Below are positions 1-6,440 of a DNA stretch of 12,855 nt, in pieces. The position numbers and the translations under genes are program-made. The first letter of the stretch is position 1. The number at the start of each line of letters is the position of its first letter. A model generated the notes under the pieces. That model was not told the origin of the DNA, did not search any database, and saw only the letters and a list, made by a program, of their open reading frames with translations. This DNA comes from Caryophanales bacterium UBA3668 (GTDB taxonomy: Bacteria; Bacillota_I; Bacilli_A; RFN20; CAG-826), in contig DFJP01000103.1 in NCBI GenBank assembly GCA_002373085.1, positions 1 through 12,855 of the forward strand, given 5' to 3'.

Positions 1-113
1 AGACTTCCCATTCGCAAGAAGTAAGACCCCTTCAAAGTTAGAAGGTTGATAGGTCAGAAGTGTAAGTGCTGTGAGGCATTCAGCTGACTGATACTAATAG
101 GTCGAGGACTTAA
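1..113 (+). rRNA. 23S ribosomal RNA, 3' end (partial)
   Basis: The stretch carries the conserved end of bacterial 23S rRNA: a segment ending in GATACTAATAGGTCGAGGAC matches the Firmicutes 23S 3' terminus, which normally finishes a few bases after GAGGACTTA. The 5' part lies outside the window. The exact mature 3' end is estimated to within about five bases. The 5S gene follows about 110 bases downstream on the same strand, the usual 16S-23S-5S order. Confidence 0.93.
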
Positions 114-190
114 TTTCTAAGATTTTTATTAAGAGTCCATAAGTAAAATTTATGTTTAAACTTTAACAAGAAAGAGTAATGTGATAATAT

Positions 191-216
191 CTAGTTTTCA
201 GAGAACAAAGTTCTCT
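191..216 (+). other. 23S-5S spacer processing hairpin
   Basis: A perfect inverted repeat, AGAGAAC - AAA - GTTCTCT (200-216), follows CTAGTTTTC. The CTAGTTTTNAGAGAAC element is a familiar motif of rRNA spacers in low-GC Gram-positives, where such stems take part in rRNA precursor processing. The processing role is inferred from position and family resemblance. Confidence 0.6.
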
Positions 217-224
217 AAACAAAA

Positions 225-334
225 GTCTGGTGGCAATAGCGCAGTGGACACACCTGTTCCCATACCGAACACAGAAGTTAAGCACTGTAGTGGCGAAGAT
301 AGTACGTTAGTGCAAAAATAGCGAGCCGCCGGGC
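225..334 (+). rRNA. 5S ribosomal RNA
   Basis: The gene holds the conserved 5S core CACACCTGTTCCCATACCGA followed by ACACAGAAGTTAAGC. Its ends pair into helix I: GTCTGGTGGC (225-234) with GCCGCCGGGC (325-334), ten pairs including G-T wobbles, which sets both ends. The length of 110 bases is slightly short for bacteria, as in mollicutes and relatives. No tRNA gene lies between it and the next coding gene. Confidence 0.95.
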
Positions 335-341
335 TTTTTTT
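324..341 (+). terminator. rRNA operon terminator fused to the 5S 3' end
   Basis: Seven Ts (335-341) directly follow the last base of 5S. Either 5S helix I itself or a small local hairpin, AGCC (324-327) with GGCT (332-335), can serve as the terminator stem. No separate downstream terminator hairpin is visible before the next gene starts at 380. Confidence 0.6.
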
Positions 342-364
342 ATGCAAATAACAAAGTTATTAGT

Positions 365-370
365 TATAAT
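365..370 (+). promoter_or_regulatory. Candidate -10 box for the isomerase-like gene
   Basis: A consensus TATAAT sits nine bases before the ATG at 380. It would place the transcription start at about 377-380, so the mRNA would have almost no leader. No good -35 element is visible in this very AT-rich stretch and there is no Shine-Dalgarno sequence. Confidence 0.4.
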
Positions 371-379
371 ATATATACT

Positions 380-1594
380 ATGAAAATTAATTTAATTAGA
401 CTATCAAACTCGCTTGATCCAAATGCGACATTTAAAAAAGACGATGATCAATTCATCGAAGATTTAAATAATGAATTATTTGAAGACGATATTGAACTTG
501 TCGAAGATTCATCTTTACCATATTCTGTTTTATTTATTGAAACAGGTGGTAGTGAACAACATTTTATTAGGGTTGAAAAAGAACTTCCTCGACCAATCAT
601 CATGCTCTCAACTTGTAAAAATAACTCACTTCCTGCATGTTTTGAGATAAAAACATATCTTTCTAATACTTATGAAGAAGATTCAATTATTCTTTTTGGA
701 ACTGAAAAAGAAATCGCTTTAACTTTAAAAGATATTTCTAAACTTTTTAGCGCTAGAAGTGTTATTGAAGGATCTAATTTAGGAGTGATTGGAAAACCAA
801 GTGATTGGCTTATTGCTTCTAAAGTAGATTATGAAGCAGTTAAAAAGAAATATAAGATTAATCTAATTGATATTCCTTCTAGCGAATTAAAAGAAGAAAT
901 TGATAAAGGCATCTTAGATAACATTCCTAAAAAGAGTGTGATTGAAAAATACGGTAAAGGTAATGAATATCTTCAAGGCGCTTTAGAAATTTATTCTGGA
1001 ATTAAGCGAATCATCAAAAAATACGATTTAAAAGGATTTACTATCCGCTGCTTTGATTTAATTGAAGAATATAAAAATACCGCTTGTTTAGCTTTAGCAA
1101 TGCTTAACGATGAAGGAATTATTGGAACGTGCGAAGGAGATATTCCTAGCATGCTTACTATGTTCTTTGTTAAGGCTGTTAGCGGTCAAACTTCGTTCCA
1201 AGCAAATCCAAGTAAAATCGATCTTAATACAAGAACTGTATTATTCGCCCATTGTACCGTTCCTATGACAATGGTAAAAGACATTGAATATATGACTCAC
1301 TTTGAAAGTGGATTAGGAATTGGAATTAGAGGTAATTTAGATAAAAGAGATATCTCTATTGTTAAATTATGTCCAAAACTAGATCATTCTTTACTTTTAG
1401 AAGGTCAAATCGTCGATAACCCTAAACTCACAAATTATTGCCGTACTCAAGTAGAGGTAAAATTTGATGATGAAGAAGGATTATTTACTCTACTTAGAGA
1501 AGACTTTGGAAACCATGTAATTATTGCCTATGGCAATATTATTTCCGATTATATTAACTTACTTCATTTTTATAACATCAACAGTAAAAAATAA
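380..1594 (+). CDS. L-fucose/L-arabinose isomerase-like family protein
   Basis: This 404-residue protein resembles the L-fucose isomerase-related family (COG2407 type), whose best known members interconvert aldose and ketose sugars. Support comes from an N-terminal alpha/beta half, the linker segment SNLGVIGKPSDWLIAS (132-147) and a C-terminal half with NDEGIIGTCEGDIPSMLT (243-260), ANPSKID (275-281) and LFAHCTVP (288-295). In related enzymes acidic residues and a histidine bind the metal and substrate; E252, D254 and H291 are the visible candidates here. It stands alone between the rRNA operon and the fakA promoter with no sugar kinase, aldolase or transporter beside it, so the substrate cannot be inferred. 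There is no signal peptide, so it is cytoplasmic. It has no Shine-Dalgarno sequence. The family call is from memory of motifs; the enzymatic activity is uncertain. Confidence 0.7.
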   Translation: MKINLIRLSNSLDPNATFKKDDDQFIEDLNNELFEDDIELVEDSSLPYSVLFIETGGSEQHFIRVEKELPRPIIMLSTCKNNSLPACFEIKTYLSNTYEEDSIILFGTEKEIALTLKDISKLFSARSVIEGSNLGVIGKPSDWLIASKVDYEAVKKKYKINLIDIPSSELKEEIDKGILDNIPKKSVIEKYGKGNEYLQGALEIYSGIKRIIKKYDLKGFTIRCFDLIEEYKNTACLALAMLNDEGIIGTCEGDIPSMLTMFFVKAVSGQTSFQANPSKIDLNTRTVLFAHCTVPMTMVKDIEYMTHFESGLGIGIRGNLDKRDISIVKLCPKLDHSLLLEGQIVDNPKLTNYCRTQVEVKFDDEEGLFTLLREDFGNHVIIAYGNIISDYINLLHFYNINSKK

Positions 1595-1612
1595 AGCGAT
1601 GGAGCACCCATC

Positions 1613-1641
1613 TTGACTTTATATATCTTTATATGTAAAAT
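1613..1641 (+). promoter_or_regulatory. fakA operon promoter (sigma-A type)
   Basis: TTGACT (1613-1618) is separated by exactly 17 bases from TAAAAT (1636-1641), placing the start at about 1648, some 30 bases before fakA. A small hairpin, GATGG - AGCAC - CCATC (1598-1612), abuts the -35 box; it lacks a T-run, so it is a poor terminator for the gene upstream. Confidence 0.75.
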
Positions 1642-1669
1642 TAAGCATCTTATGCTTAGCATAAGAGAG
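1642..1669 (+). promoter_or_regulatory. Overlapping palindromes in the fakA start region and leader
   Basis: Two inverted repeats share an arm: TAAGCAT - CTT - ATGCTTA (1642-1658) and TCTTATGC - TTA - GCATAAGA (1648-1666). The first starts immediately after the -10 box and spans the expected transcription start, so it could be a DNA operator. The second partly covers the weak Shine-Dalgarno sequence AAGAGAG (1663-1669) in the RNA. The two cannot form together. No known operator was recognised; function is inference. Confidence 0.45.
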
Positions 1670-1677
1670 ACGAAAAA

Positions 1678-3366
1678 ATGAAAACAATTAATAGTAGACA
1701 ACTTAAAGCACTATTAAATAGCGCAAGCAACAACCTCTTCAATCATTACCCTGAAGTCGATGCTTTAAATGTCTTTCCTGTCCCAGACGGAGATACTGGT
1801 ATAAATATGAACCTCACTTTAACTAGTGGGGCAAATGAAATAAATGAACTTCCAGATGACAGCGATGTCTATACAATCGCTAAAACTTTTGCACATGGCC
1901 TTTTAATGGGCGCAAGAGGCAATTCTGGAGTTATTACTTCTCAAATCTTTAGAGGCTTCGCTAGTGCTTTAGAAGGCGCTAAAGAAGTCGATGCTTTATT
2001 ATTGGCCCAAGCCTTTAAAGCAGGTAGTGATACTGCTTACAAAGCAGTAATGAGACCTGTAGAAGGAACTATCCTCACTGTTATTAGAGAATCTAGTGTT
2101 GCTTTAAATAAACAAGTAAAAGAAGGAATGAGTATTGAAAAGACTCTTGAACTTTTACTTAAAGAAGCAAATAAGTCATTGGTGAGAACACCTGAGCTAT
2201 TACCAATTCTTAAAGAAGTTGGTGTTGTCGATTCTGGTGGTACTGGTTTAGTAAGAATCATCGAAGGAATGTTACTAGCTGCTAAAGATGAATTCGTTCA
2301 AAGAAACAAGGATTCAATGGAATCCAATGTTATGAGCGCTGCTGCAGCAAGTATTGCTGAAGAAGAATTTGGATATTGTACAGAATTCATTATGTCTTTA
2401 GGACCAGATTCTGTTAAAAAGATTTTTAACCAAAAAAGATTTACTGAATGGCTTAATGATCATGGCAACTCTTTAGTGGTTGTTAGAGATGAAGAAATCG
2501 TTAAAGTTCATGTTCATACCTTAACTCCAGGCGAAATTTTAAATTACGCTCAACAATATGGAGAATTTTTAAAGCTCAAGATTGAAAATATGACTGAGCA
2601 ACATCACGCCTTAGAAAATGGTGCCAAAGTTGAAGCTCATGTTGATTTAGTTAACGAAGAAATTGAAAAAGAGGAAGAAGATATTCCTGAATACGTTGAT
2701 GAACATAACGCAATTATCGCTGTTAGCAGTGGTTCAGGTATTTCTCAATACTTTAAAGAAATTGGTGTTACATTAATCGTTAGCGGTGGTCAAACTATGA
2801 ATCCTAGTAGCGAAGACTTCTTAGCAGCTATTAATAAACTTGATACTGATAATATCTTTATTCTTCCAAATAACTCAAATATCGTTATGGCGGCTAACCA
2901 AGCTGCTGATTTAGCAAACGAAAGTGGAAGAAACGTCTTTGTTATTCCTTCTAAGACTATTCCCCAAGGAATTGTTGCAGCTTTAAATTTTGATCCAGAA
3001 ACTGATCCAGAAGAAAACTTAAAGAATATGAAGTTCTCTTTAAAGAGAATTAAATCTGGAGAAATCACTTTCTCTATTAGAGATTGTGAAATTGGTGGCT
3101 TAAAGATTGCTAAAGATGACTTTATTGGAATTTATGAAAAAGATATCGTCTCTGGTAGCAAAGATAAATTTGAATGCTTACTCGACCTTCTTGATAAGAT
3201 GGTTGATTCCGATAGTGCGCTTCTTACTATCTTCTTAGGAGATGATGTTAGGCGTGAAGAATTATTTGAAACAAAGAAAGAGATTGAAAGAAGATATCCA
3301 GATTTAAATATTGATATTAAAGAAGGACATCAAAATATCTATTCTTTCTTAATTGGTATTGAATAA
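1678..3366 (+). CDS. fakA: Fatty acid kinase subunit FakA (DAK2/DegV-linked kinase, YloV family)
   Basis: FakA phosphorylates fatty acids held by a FakB (DegV-family) carrier, giving acyl-phosphate for phospholipid synthesis from exogenous fatty acids. The 562 residues match the usual size of about 550. The N-terminal DhaL-like (DAK2) ATP-binding domain, about 1-200, shows NVFPVPDGDTGINMNLT (31-47) with the Mg-binding aspartates of PDGDTG, ARGNSG (79-84) and VDSGGTGL. The middle and C-terminal domains follow; the C-terminal part begins near AVSSGSGISQYF and contains VSGGQTMNPS, typical of YloV. It has its own promoter, a structured leader and a weak Shine-Dalgarno AAGAGAG before ATG 1678. FakB is not in the window. 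Its neighbour recG and the nearby plsX match the Bacillus yloV-recG-plsX order; PlsX can exchange acyl groups between acyl-phosphate and ACP, so the two genes fit together functionally. Confidence 0.93.
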   Translation: MKTINSRQLKALLNSASNNLFNHYPEVDALNVFPVPDGDTGINMNLTLTSGANEINELPDDSDVYTIAKTFAHGLLMGARGNSGVITSQIFRGFASALEGAKEVDALLLAQAFKAGSDTAYKAVMRPVEGTILTVIRESSVALNKQVKEGMSIEKTLELLLKEANKSLVRTPELLPILKEVGVVDSGGTGLVRIIEGMLLAAKDEFVQRNKDSMESNVMSAAAASIAEEEFGYCTEFIMSLGPDSVKKIFNQKRFTEWLNDHGNSLVVVRDEEIVKVHVHTLTPGEILNYAQQYGEFLKLKIENMTEQHHALENGAKVEAHVDLVNEEIEKEEEDIPEYVDEHNAIIAVSSGSGISQYFKEIGVTLIVSGGQTMNPSSEDFLAAINKLDTDNIFILPNNSNIVMAANQAADLANESGRNVFVIPSKTIPQGIVAALNFDPETDPEENLKNMKFSLKRIKSGEITFSIRDCEIGGLKIAKDDFIGIYEKDIVSGSKDKFECLLDLLDKMVDSDSALLTIFLGDDVRREELFETKKEIERRYPDLNIDIKEGHQNIYSFLIGIE

Positions 3367-3387
3367 CAGCCTTAAGGTTGTTATTTT
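3359..3387 (+). promoter_or_regulatory. Candidate promoter giving a leaderless recG transcript
   Basis: TTGAAT (3359-3364) and TATTTT (3382-3387) are 17 bases apart, and position +1 would fall on the A of the recG ATG at 3394. Both boxes match consensus at only four of six positions in AT-rich DNA, so this could be chance. It is supported indirectly by the absence of any Shine-Dalgarno sequence before recG. Confidence 0.35.
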
Positions 3388-3393
3388 TATTTT
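3362..3393 (+). terminator. Hairpin and T-rich run between fakA and recG
   Basis: AATAACAGCC (3362-3371), loop TTAA, and GGTTGTTATT (3376-3385) form a ten-pair stem with one G-T wobble, followed by TTTATTTT. The stem includes the fakA stop codon and the T-rich tail runs up to the recG ATG. It looks like a terminator or attenuator separating fakA from recG, although the stem is AT-rich and the T-run is interrupted. Confidence 0.5.
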
Positions 3394-5406
3394 ATGGCAG
3401 AAAGTAAATCTAAAAAACTTACTAACTCTCCTCGACTTAATTACTTACTAGGAAGTATGGGGATTTTTTCACCATACGATGTTATTAATCACCTTCCTAG
3501 AAGATATGATGATTATTCTTTAACTAGAGAACGAGATTTAGTCGATAAAGAAAGAATAACAATCTACGCGAAAGTGGTCTCTCAAGTTCTTTTAGGTAAT
3601 TCATTTAAGAAGATATCTATTTCTTCTTTTGATGTTTTAACTAATAAAGGAACTTATTTTAAATGTATTGCTTATAATCGCCCATATTTAGCGAAGATTA
3701 TTAAATTAAATGAATACTATACGATTATAGGAACTTATGATAAAAGGAAGAACTCTATTAATGTAATTAATATCGTTCAAGGAGTAATTGAGAAAAGCAA
3801 AGCTTTAAGGCCAGTTTATTCTCTTCCTAAGGATTACGCTAATAAGGACTTTATTCGCCTTGTAAATAAGTCTTTAAATGAAGTAGAAGGACATATCTCT
3901 TCTTTAGTTCCGTATTACTTTAGAAATAAATATCGATTAGTGAATAAAGAAACTGCGTTAAAATATGCGCACTCTCCAAAAAGTGAAGAAGAAATAAGAC
4001 AAAGCTTAAGATATTTAAAATATGAAGAAGCTCTTTTATTCTCTATGAAGAACCAACTCATTAAAGAAGAAAATAAGAGTTTACAGAAAATAAGAAAAGA
4101 ACCAATTGATTTATCAAGTTGTGATAGTTTTTTAAACACTCTTCCATATTCATTAACAGAAGATCAAAAAGTTGCTGCTGGTGAGATTATTGAAGACATG
4201 AATCAGCCTTCTTTAATGTATCGCTTACTTCAAGGTGATGTTGGAACAGGAAAAACATTAGTGTCCTTTATCGCTTTATACGCGAATTATGTTAGAGGAG
4301 ATCAAGGTGCTTTAATGGCGCCAACTGAAGTTTTAGCAAAGCAGCATTATGAAAATGCTTTAAAACTTTTCAAAGATACAAAAGTTAGAATTTGCTATTT
4401 AGTGGGTTCAACTCCTATTAGTGAAAAAAAAGAATTGTATCGAGATATCGAAGATGGATATTATGACATCATTATCGGTACCCATGCTCTATTCACTAAA
4501 TCAATAACTTATTCTTCTTTAGGATTGGTCATTATTGATGAGCAACATCGATTTGGAGTTAACCAAAGAAAAGCACTTATGAATAAGGGTGATCACGCTG
4601 ATTTGCTTATGATGTCAGCCACCCCAATCCCACGTTCTTTAGCCCTTTCTATATATGGAGATTTAGAGATTTCTACTCTATATGAATTCCCTAATGTGAA
4701 GCGTGATGTAGTGACTAAAATCATCAATTCTGAAGATGAGAAGATATTTGATATTGTAGGTAAAACAATAGAGGCTAATAGAAAGGTCTATATCGTCGCT
4801 CCTTTAATTGAATTTAGCGAAGATGGCCGTTACTCAGCAGAGAAACTTTACGCCCGTTTTGTGCTTAAATTTGGCGCGAAAGTTGGACTTTTGCATGGAA
4901 AAATGAAACCAGACGAAAAAGAAAAGGTTCTTAATGACTTTGCCTTTGGAGACGTTGACATTTTAGTGTCTACGCAGGTTATAGAAGTTGGTATTGATGT
5001 TAAAAAAGCATCGACCATGGTTATATATGACGCTAACTCATTTGGATTAGCATCACTTCACCAATTAAGAGGAAGAATTGGAAGAGATGGTCATAAGTCA
5101 ATTTGCCTTCTAGCAATTGCTGATATGGATGAAAAAGAGAAACTTGAAATCTTAACCAAATCTAATGATGGATTTGAGATCGCTGAAAAAGATTTATCTA
5201 TTAGAGGACCTGGTGAACTTATTGGAGTTAGACAATCTGGCATTCCTGATTTCCGTTTCTTAAATATGATTGATGACATTAAAATCTTTGTTGTTGCTAG
5301 AGATGATGCTAAATATATTTTGTCTCATAAAGATAAAGACGAATTTAAATATCTTGTTGGCTACTGTAAACGTAGCATTAACGAAGAAGATATAATTAAG
5401 GCATAA
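3394..5406 (+). CDS. recG: ATP-dependent DNA helicase RecG
   Basis: RecG is a superfamily 2 helicase that remodels stalled replication forks and Holliday junctions. At 670 residues it is full length (Bacillus about 680). The N-terminal wedge/OB domain (about 1-240) starts with SPRLNYLLGSMGIFSPYDVI and LPRRYDDYS. The motor follows: Walker A GDVGTGKT (281-288), DEQHRFG (382-388), MSATPIPRSLAL (from 407), arginine-finger region RGRIGRDGH (559-567), and the RecG-specific tail signature LSIRGPGELIGVRQSGIPDF around 601-620. The ATG start at 3394 lacks a Shine-Dalgarno sequence and sits just after a hairpin and T-rich run, so translation may be leaderless or weak. It lies between fakA and plsX, as in Bacillus. 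Protein is cytoplasmic. Confidence 0.97.
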   Translation: MAESKSKKLTNSPRLNYLLGSMGIFSPYDVINHLPRRYDDYSLTRERDLVDKERITIYAKVVSQVLLGNSFKKISISSFDVLTNKGTYFKCIAYNRPYLAKIIKLNEYYTIIGTYDKRKNSINVINIVQGVIEKSKALRPVYSLPKDYANKDFIRLVNKSLNEVEGHISSLVPYYFRNKYRLVNKETALKYAHSPKSEEEIRQSLRYLKYEEALLFSMKNQLIKEENKSLQKIRKEPIDLSSCDSFLNTLPYSLTEDQKVAAGEIIEDMNQPSLMYRLLQGDVGTGKTLVSFIALYANYVRGDQGALMAPTEVLAKQHYENALKLFKDTKVRICYLVGSTPISEKKELYRDIEDGYYDIIIGTHALFTKSITYSSLGLVIIDEQHRFGVNQRKALMNKGDHADLLMMSATPIPRSLALSIYGDLEISTLYEFPNVKRDVVTKIINSEDEKIFDIVGKTIEANRKVYIVAPLIEFSEDGRYSAEKLYARFVLKFGAKVGLLHGKMKPDEKEKVLNDFAFGDVDILVSTQVIEVGIDVKKASTMVIYDANSFGLASLHQLRGRIGRDGHKSICLLAIADMDEKEKLEILTKSNDGFEIAEKDLSIRGPGELIGVRQSGIPDFRFLNMIDDIKIFVVARDDAKYILSHKDKDEFKYLVGYCKRSINEEDIIKA

Positions 5407-5425
5407 AAGGAATATAAGTAGTAGA

Positions 5426-5442
5426 AAAACCATAAAGGTTTT
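5426..5442 (+). terminator. Weak hairpin between recG and plsX
   Basis: AAAACC (5426-5431), loop ATAAA, GGTTTT (5437-5442) form a six-pair stem followed by a T-rich but interrupted stretch ending in six Ts (5454-5459). This is a possible weak terminator for recG. The stem is short and AT-rich, so confidence is low. Confidence 0.3.
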
Positions 5443-5458
5443 ATTATCTATTATTTTT

Positions 5459-5467
5459 TGTTATATT
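5459..5467 (+). promoter_or_regulatory. Extended -10 promoter for plsX
   Basis: TG-T-TATATT (5459-5467) is an extended -10 element with five of six core matches. Extended -10 promoters can work without a -35 box, and none is clear here. Transcription would begin at 5474-5475, on the plsX ATG, and no Shine-Dalgarno sequence precedes the gene. It would give plsX and the downstream genes a promoter separate from fakA. Confidence 0.5.
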
Positions 5468-5474
5468 AATACAT

Positions 5475-6440
5475 ATGATTAGAATTGCAGTTGATACTTT
5501 AGGCGGAGATGCAGGAAGCGCTCCTATTGTTGAAGGAATTATCCAGTTTCTTAAAGATAATAAAGATGTTTCTATCGTCGCCGTTGGTAAAAAAGAAGAA
5601 CTAAAAAAATTAGAAGGAATTTGTGAAATCGTTGACGCTCCTGATATCGTCCCTATGGAAAGCGGACCACTCGAGGTCATGAGAATGAAAAATTCCTCAA
5701 TGTATAAAACCGTCATGCTTGCTAAAGAAGGACAAGTAGACGCGATTGTTTCTAGTGGATCCACCGGAGGATTTTTGTCATCCTCAACGCTTATTTTAAA
5801 AACTCTTCCAGGAGTTAATAGAGCAGCGTTTATTGCTCCTTTCCCAACTAAGATAAAAGGACATTATGTTGTTATCTTAGATATTGGAGCGAGTAATGAA
5901 AACTCGCCAGAAGAATTAAAACAATTTGCCTTAATGGGTGCTTTATATTCTGAACATATCTTAGGAGTTAAAGAACCAAAGGTTTATCTATTATCTAATG
6001 GAACAGAGCCAGGCAAAGGATCTCCAGAAGGAAAACAAGCATATAAACTTCTTCAAGATAATCCTTTATTTAAAGGAAATATCGAATCAAGAAATGCTTT
6101 AAGTGGTGAAGCTGATGTTATTGTTACTGATGGCTTTACTGGTAATATCTTCCTTAAGAGTAGCGAAGGTATGGCTAAAATGATGAGCGGATTCTTTAAA
6201 GATGCTTTTAAAAAGAACTTATGGACAAAACTTGGATATCTCCATGTTCGTAAAGGAATTAAAAATATCAGTGAAATTATGGATTACAAATCTACAGGTG
6301 GCGCGATGCTTTTAGGAGTTAATGGTGTAGTTGTTAAGGTACACGGTAACACTGATGCATATTCAATGTATTGTGCAATTCGCGTTGCTAAAAAACTCGT
6401 TGAAAAAGATATCCGTGGAAAGATTAAAGAGGGTATTTAA
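5475..6440 (+). CDS. plsX: Phosphate acyltransferase PlsX
   Basis: PlsX exchanges acyl groups between acyl-ACP and phosphate; acyl-phosphate then feeds the acyltransferase PlsY in phospholipid synthesis at the membrane. The 321 residues are close to the usual 330. Family blocks are in order: IRIAVDTLGGDAGSAPIVEG (2-21), VSSGSTGGFL (92-101), ILDIGASNENSPEELKQFA (134-152), GTEPGKGSP (176-184), VIVTDGFTGNIFLKSSEG (215-232) and a C-terminal TGGAMLLGVNGVVVKVHG. Several conserved positions differ from the common pattern (GNTGA is GSTGG, VGAN is IGAS), yet the fold is intact. In Bacillus fabD, fabG and acpP follow; here rnc follows directly, with the plsX stop at 6438-6440 touching the rnc GTG. Together with fakA this suggests reliance on exogenous fatty acids, which is inference. 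Confidence 0.94.
   Translation: MIRIAVDTLGGDAGSAPIVEGIIQFLKDNKDVSIVAVGKKEELKKLEGICEIVDAPDIVPMESGPLEVMRMKNSSMYKTVMLAKEGQVDAIVSSGSTGGFLSSSTLILKTLPGVNRAAFIAPFPTKIKGHYVVILDIGASNENSPEELKQFALMGALYSEHILGVKEPKVYLLSNGTEPGKGSPEGKQAYKLLQDNPLFKGNIESRNALSGEADVIVTDGFTGNIFLKSSEGMAKMMSGFFKDAFKKNLWTKLGYLHVRKGIKNISEIMDYKSTGGAMLLGVNGVVVKVHGNTDAYSMYCAIRVAKKLVEKDIRGKIKEGI

Noticed and set aside
1598..1612. GATGG-AGCAC-CCATC hairpin as terminator of the isomerase-like gene.
   Set aside because: The stem is five pairs and is followed by TTGACTTTATAT rather than a T-run; it abuts the fakA -35 box, so no terminator is claimed.
5444..5764. 106-residue minus-strand frame covering the plsX start.
   Set aside because: It overlaps the conserved N-terminal blocks of PlsX on the other strand and has no supporting signals.
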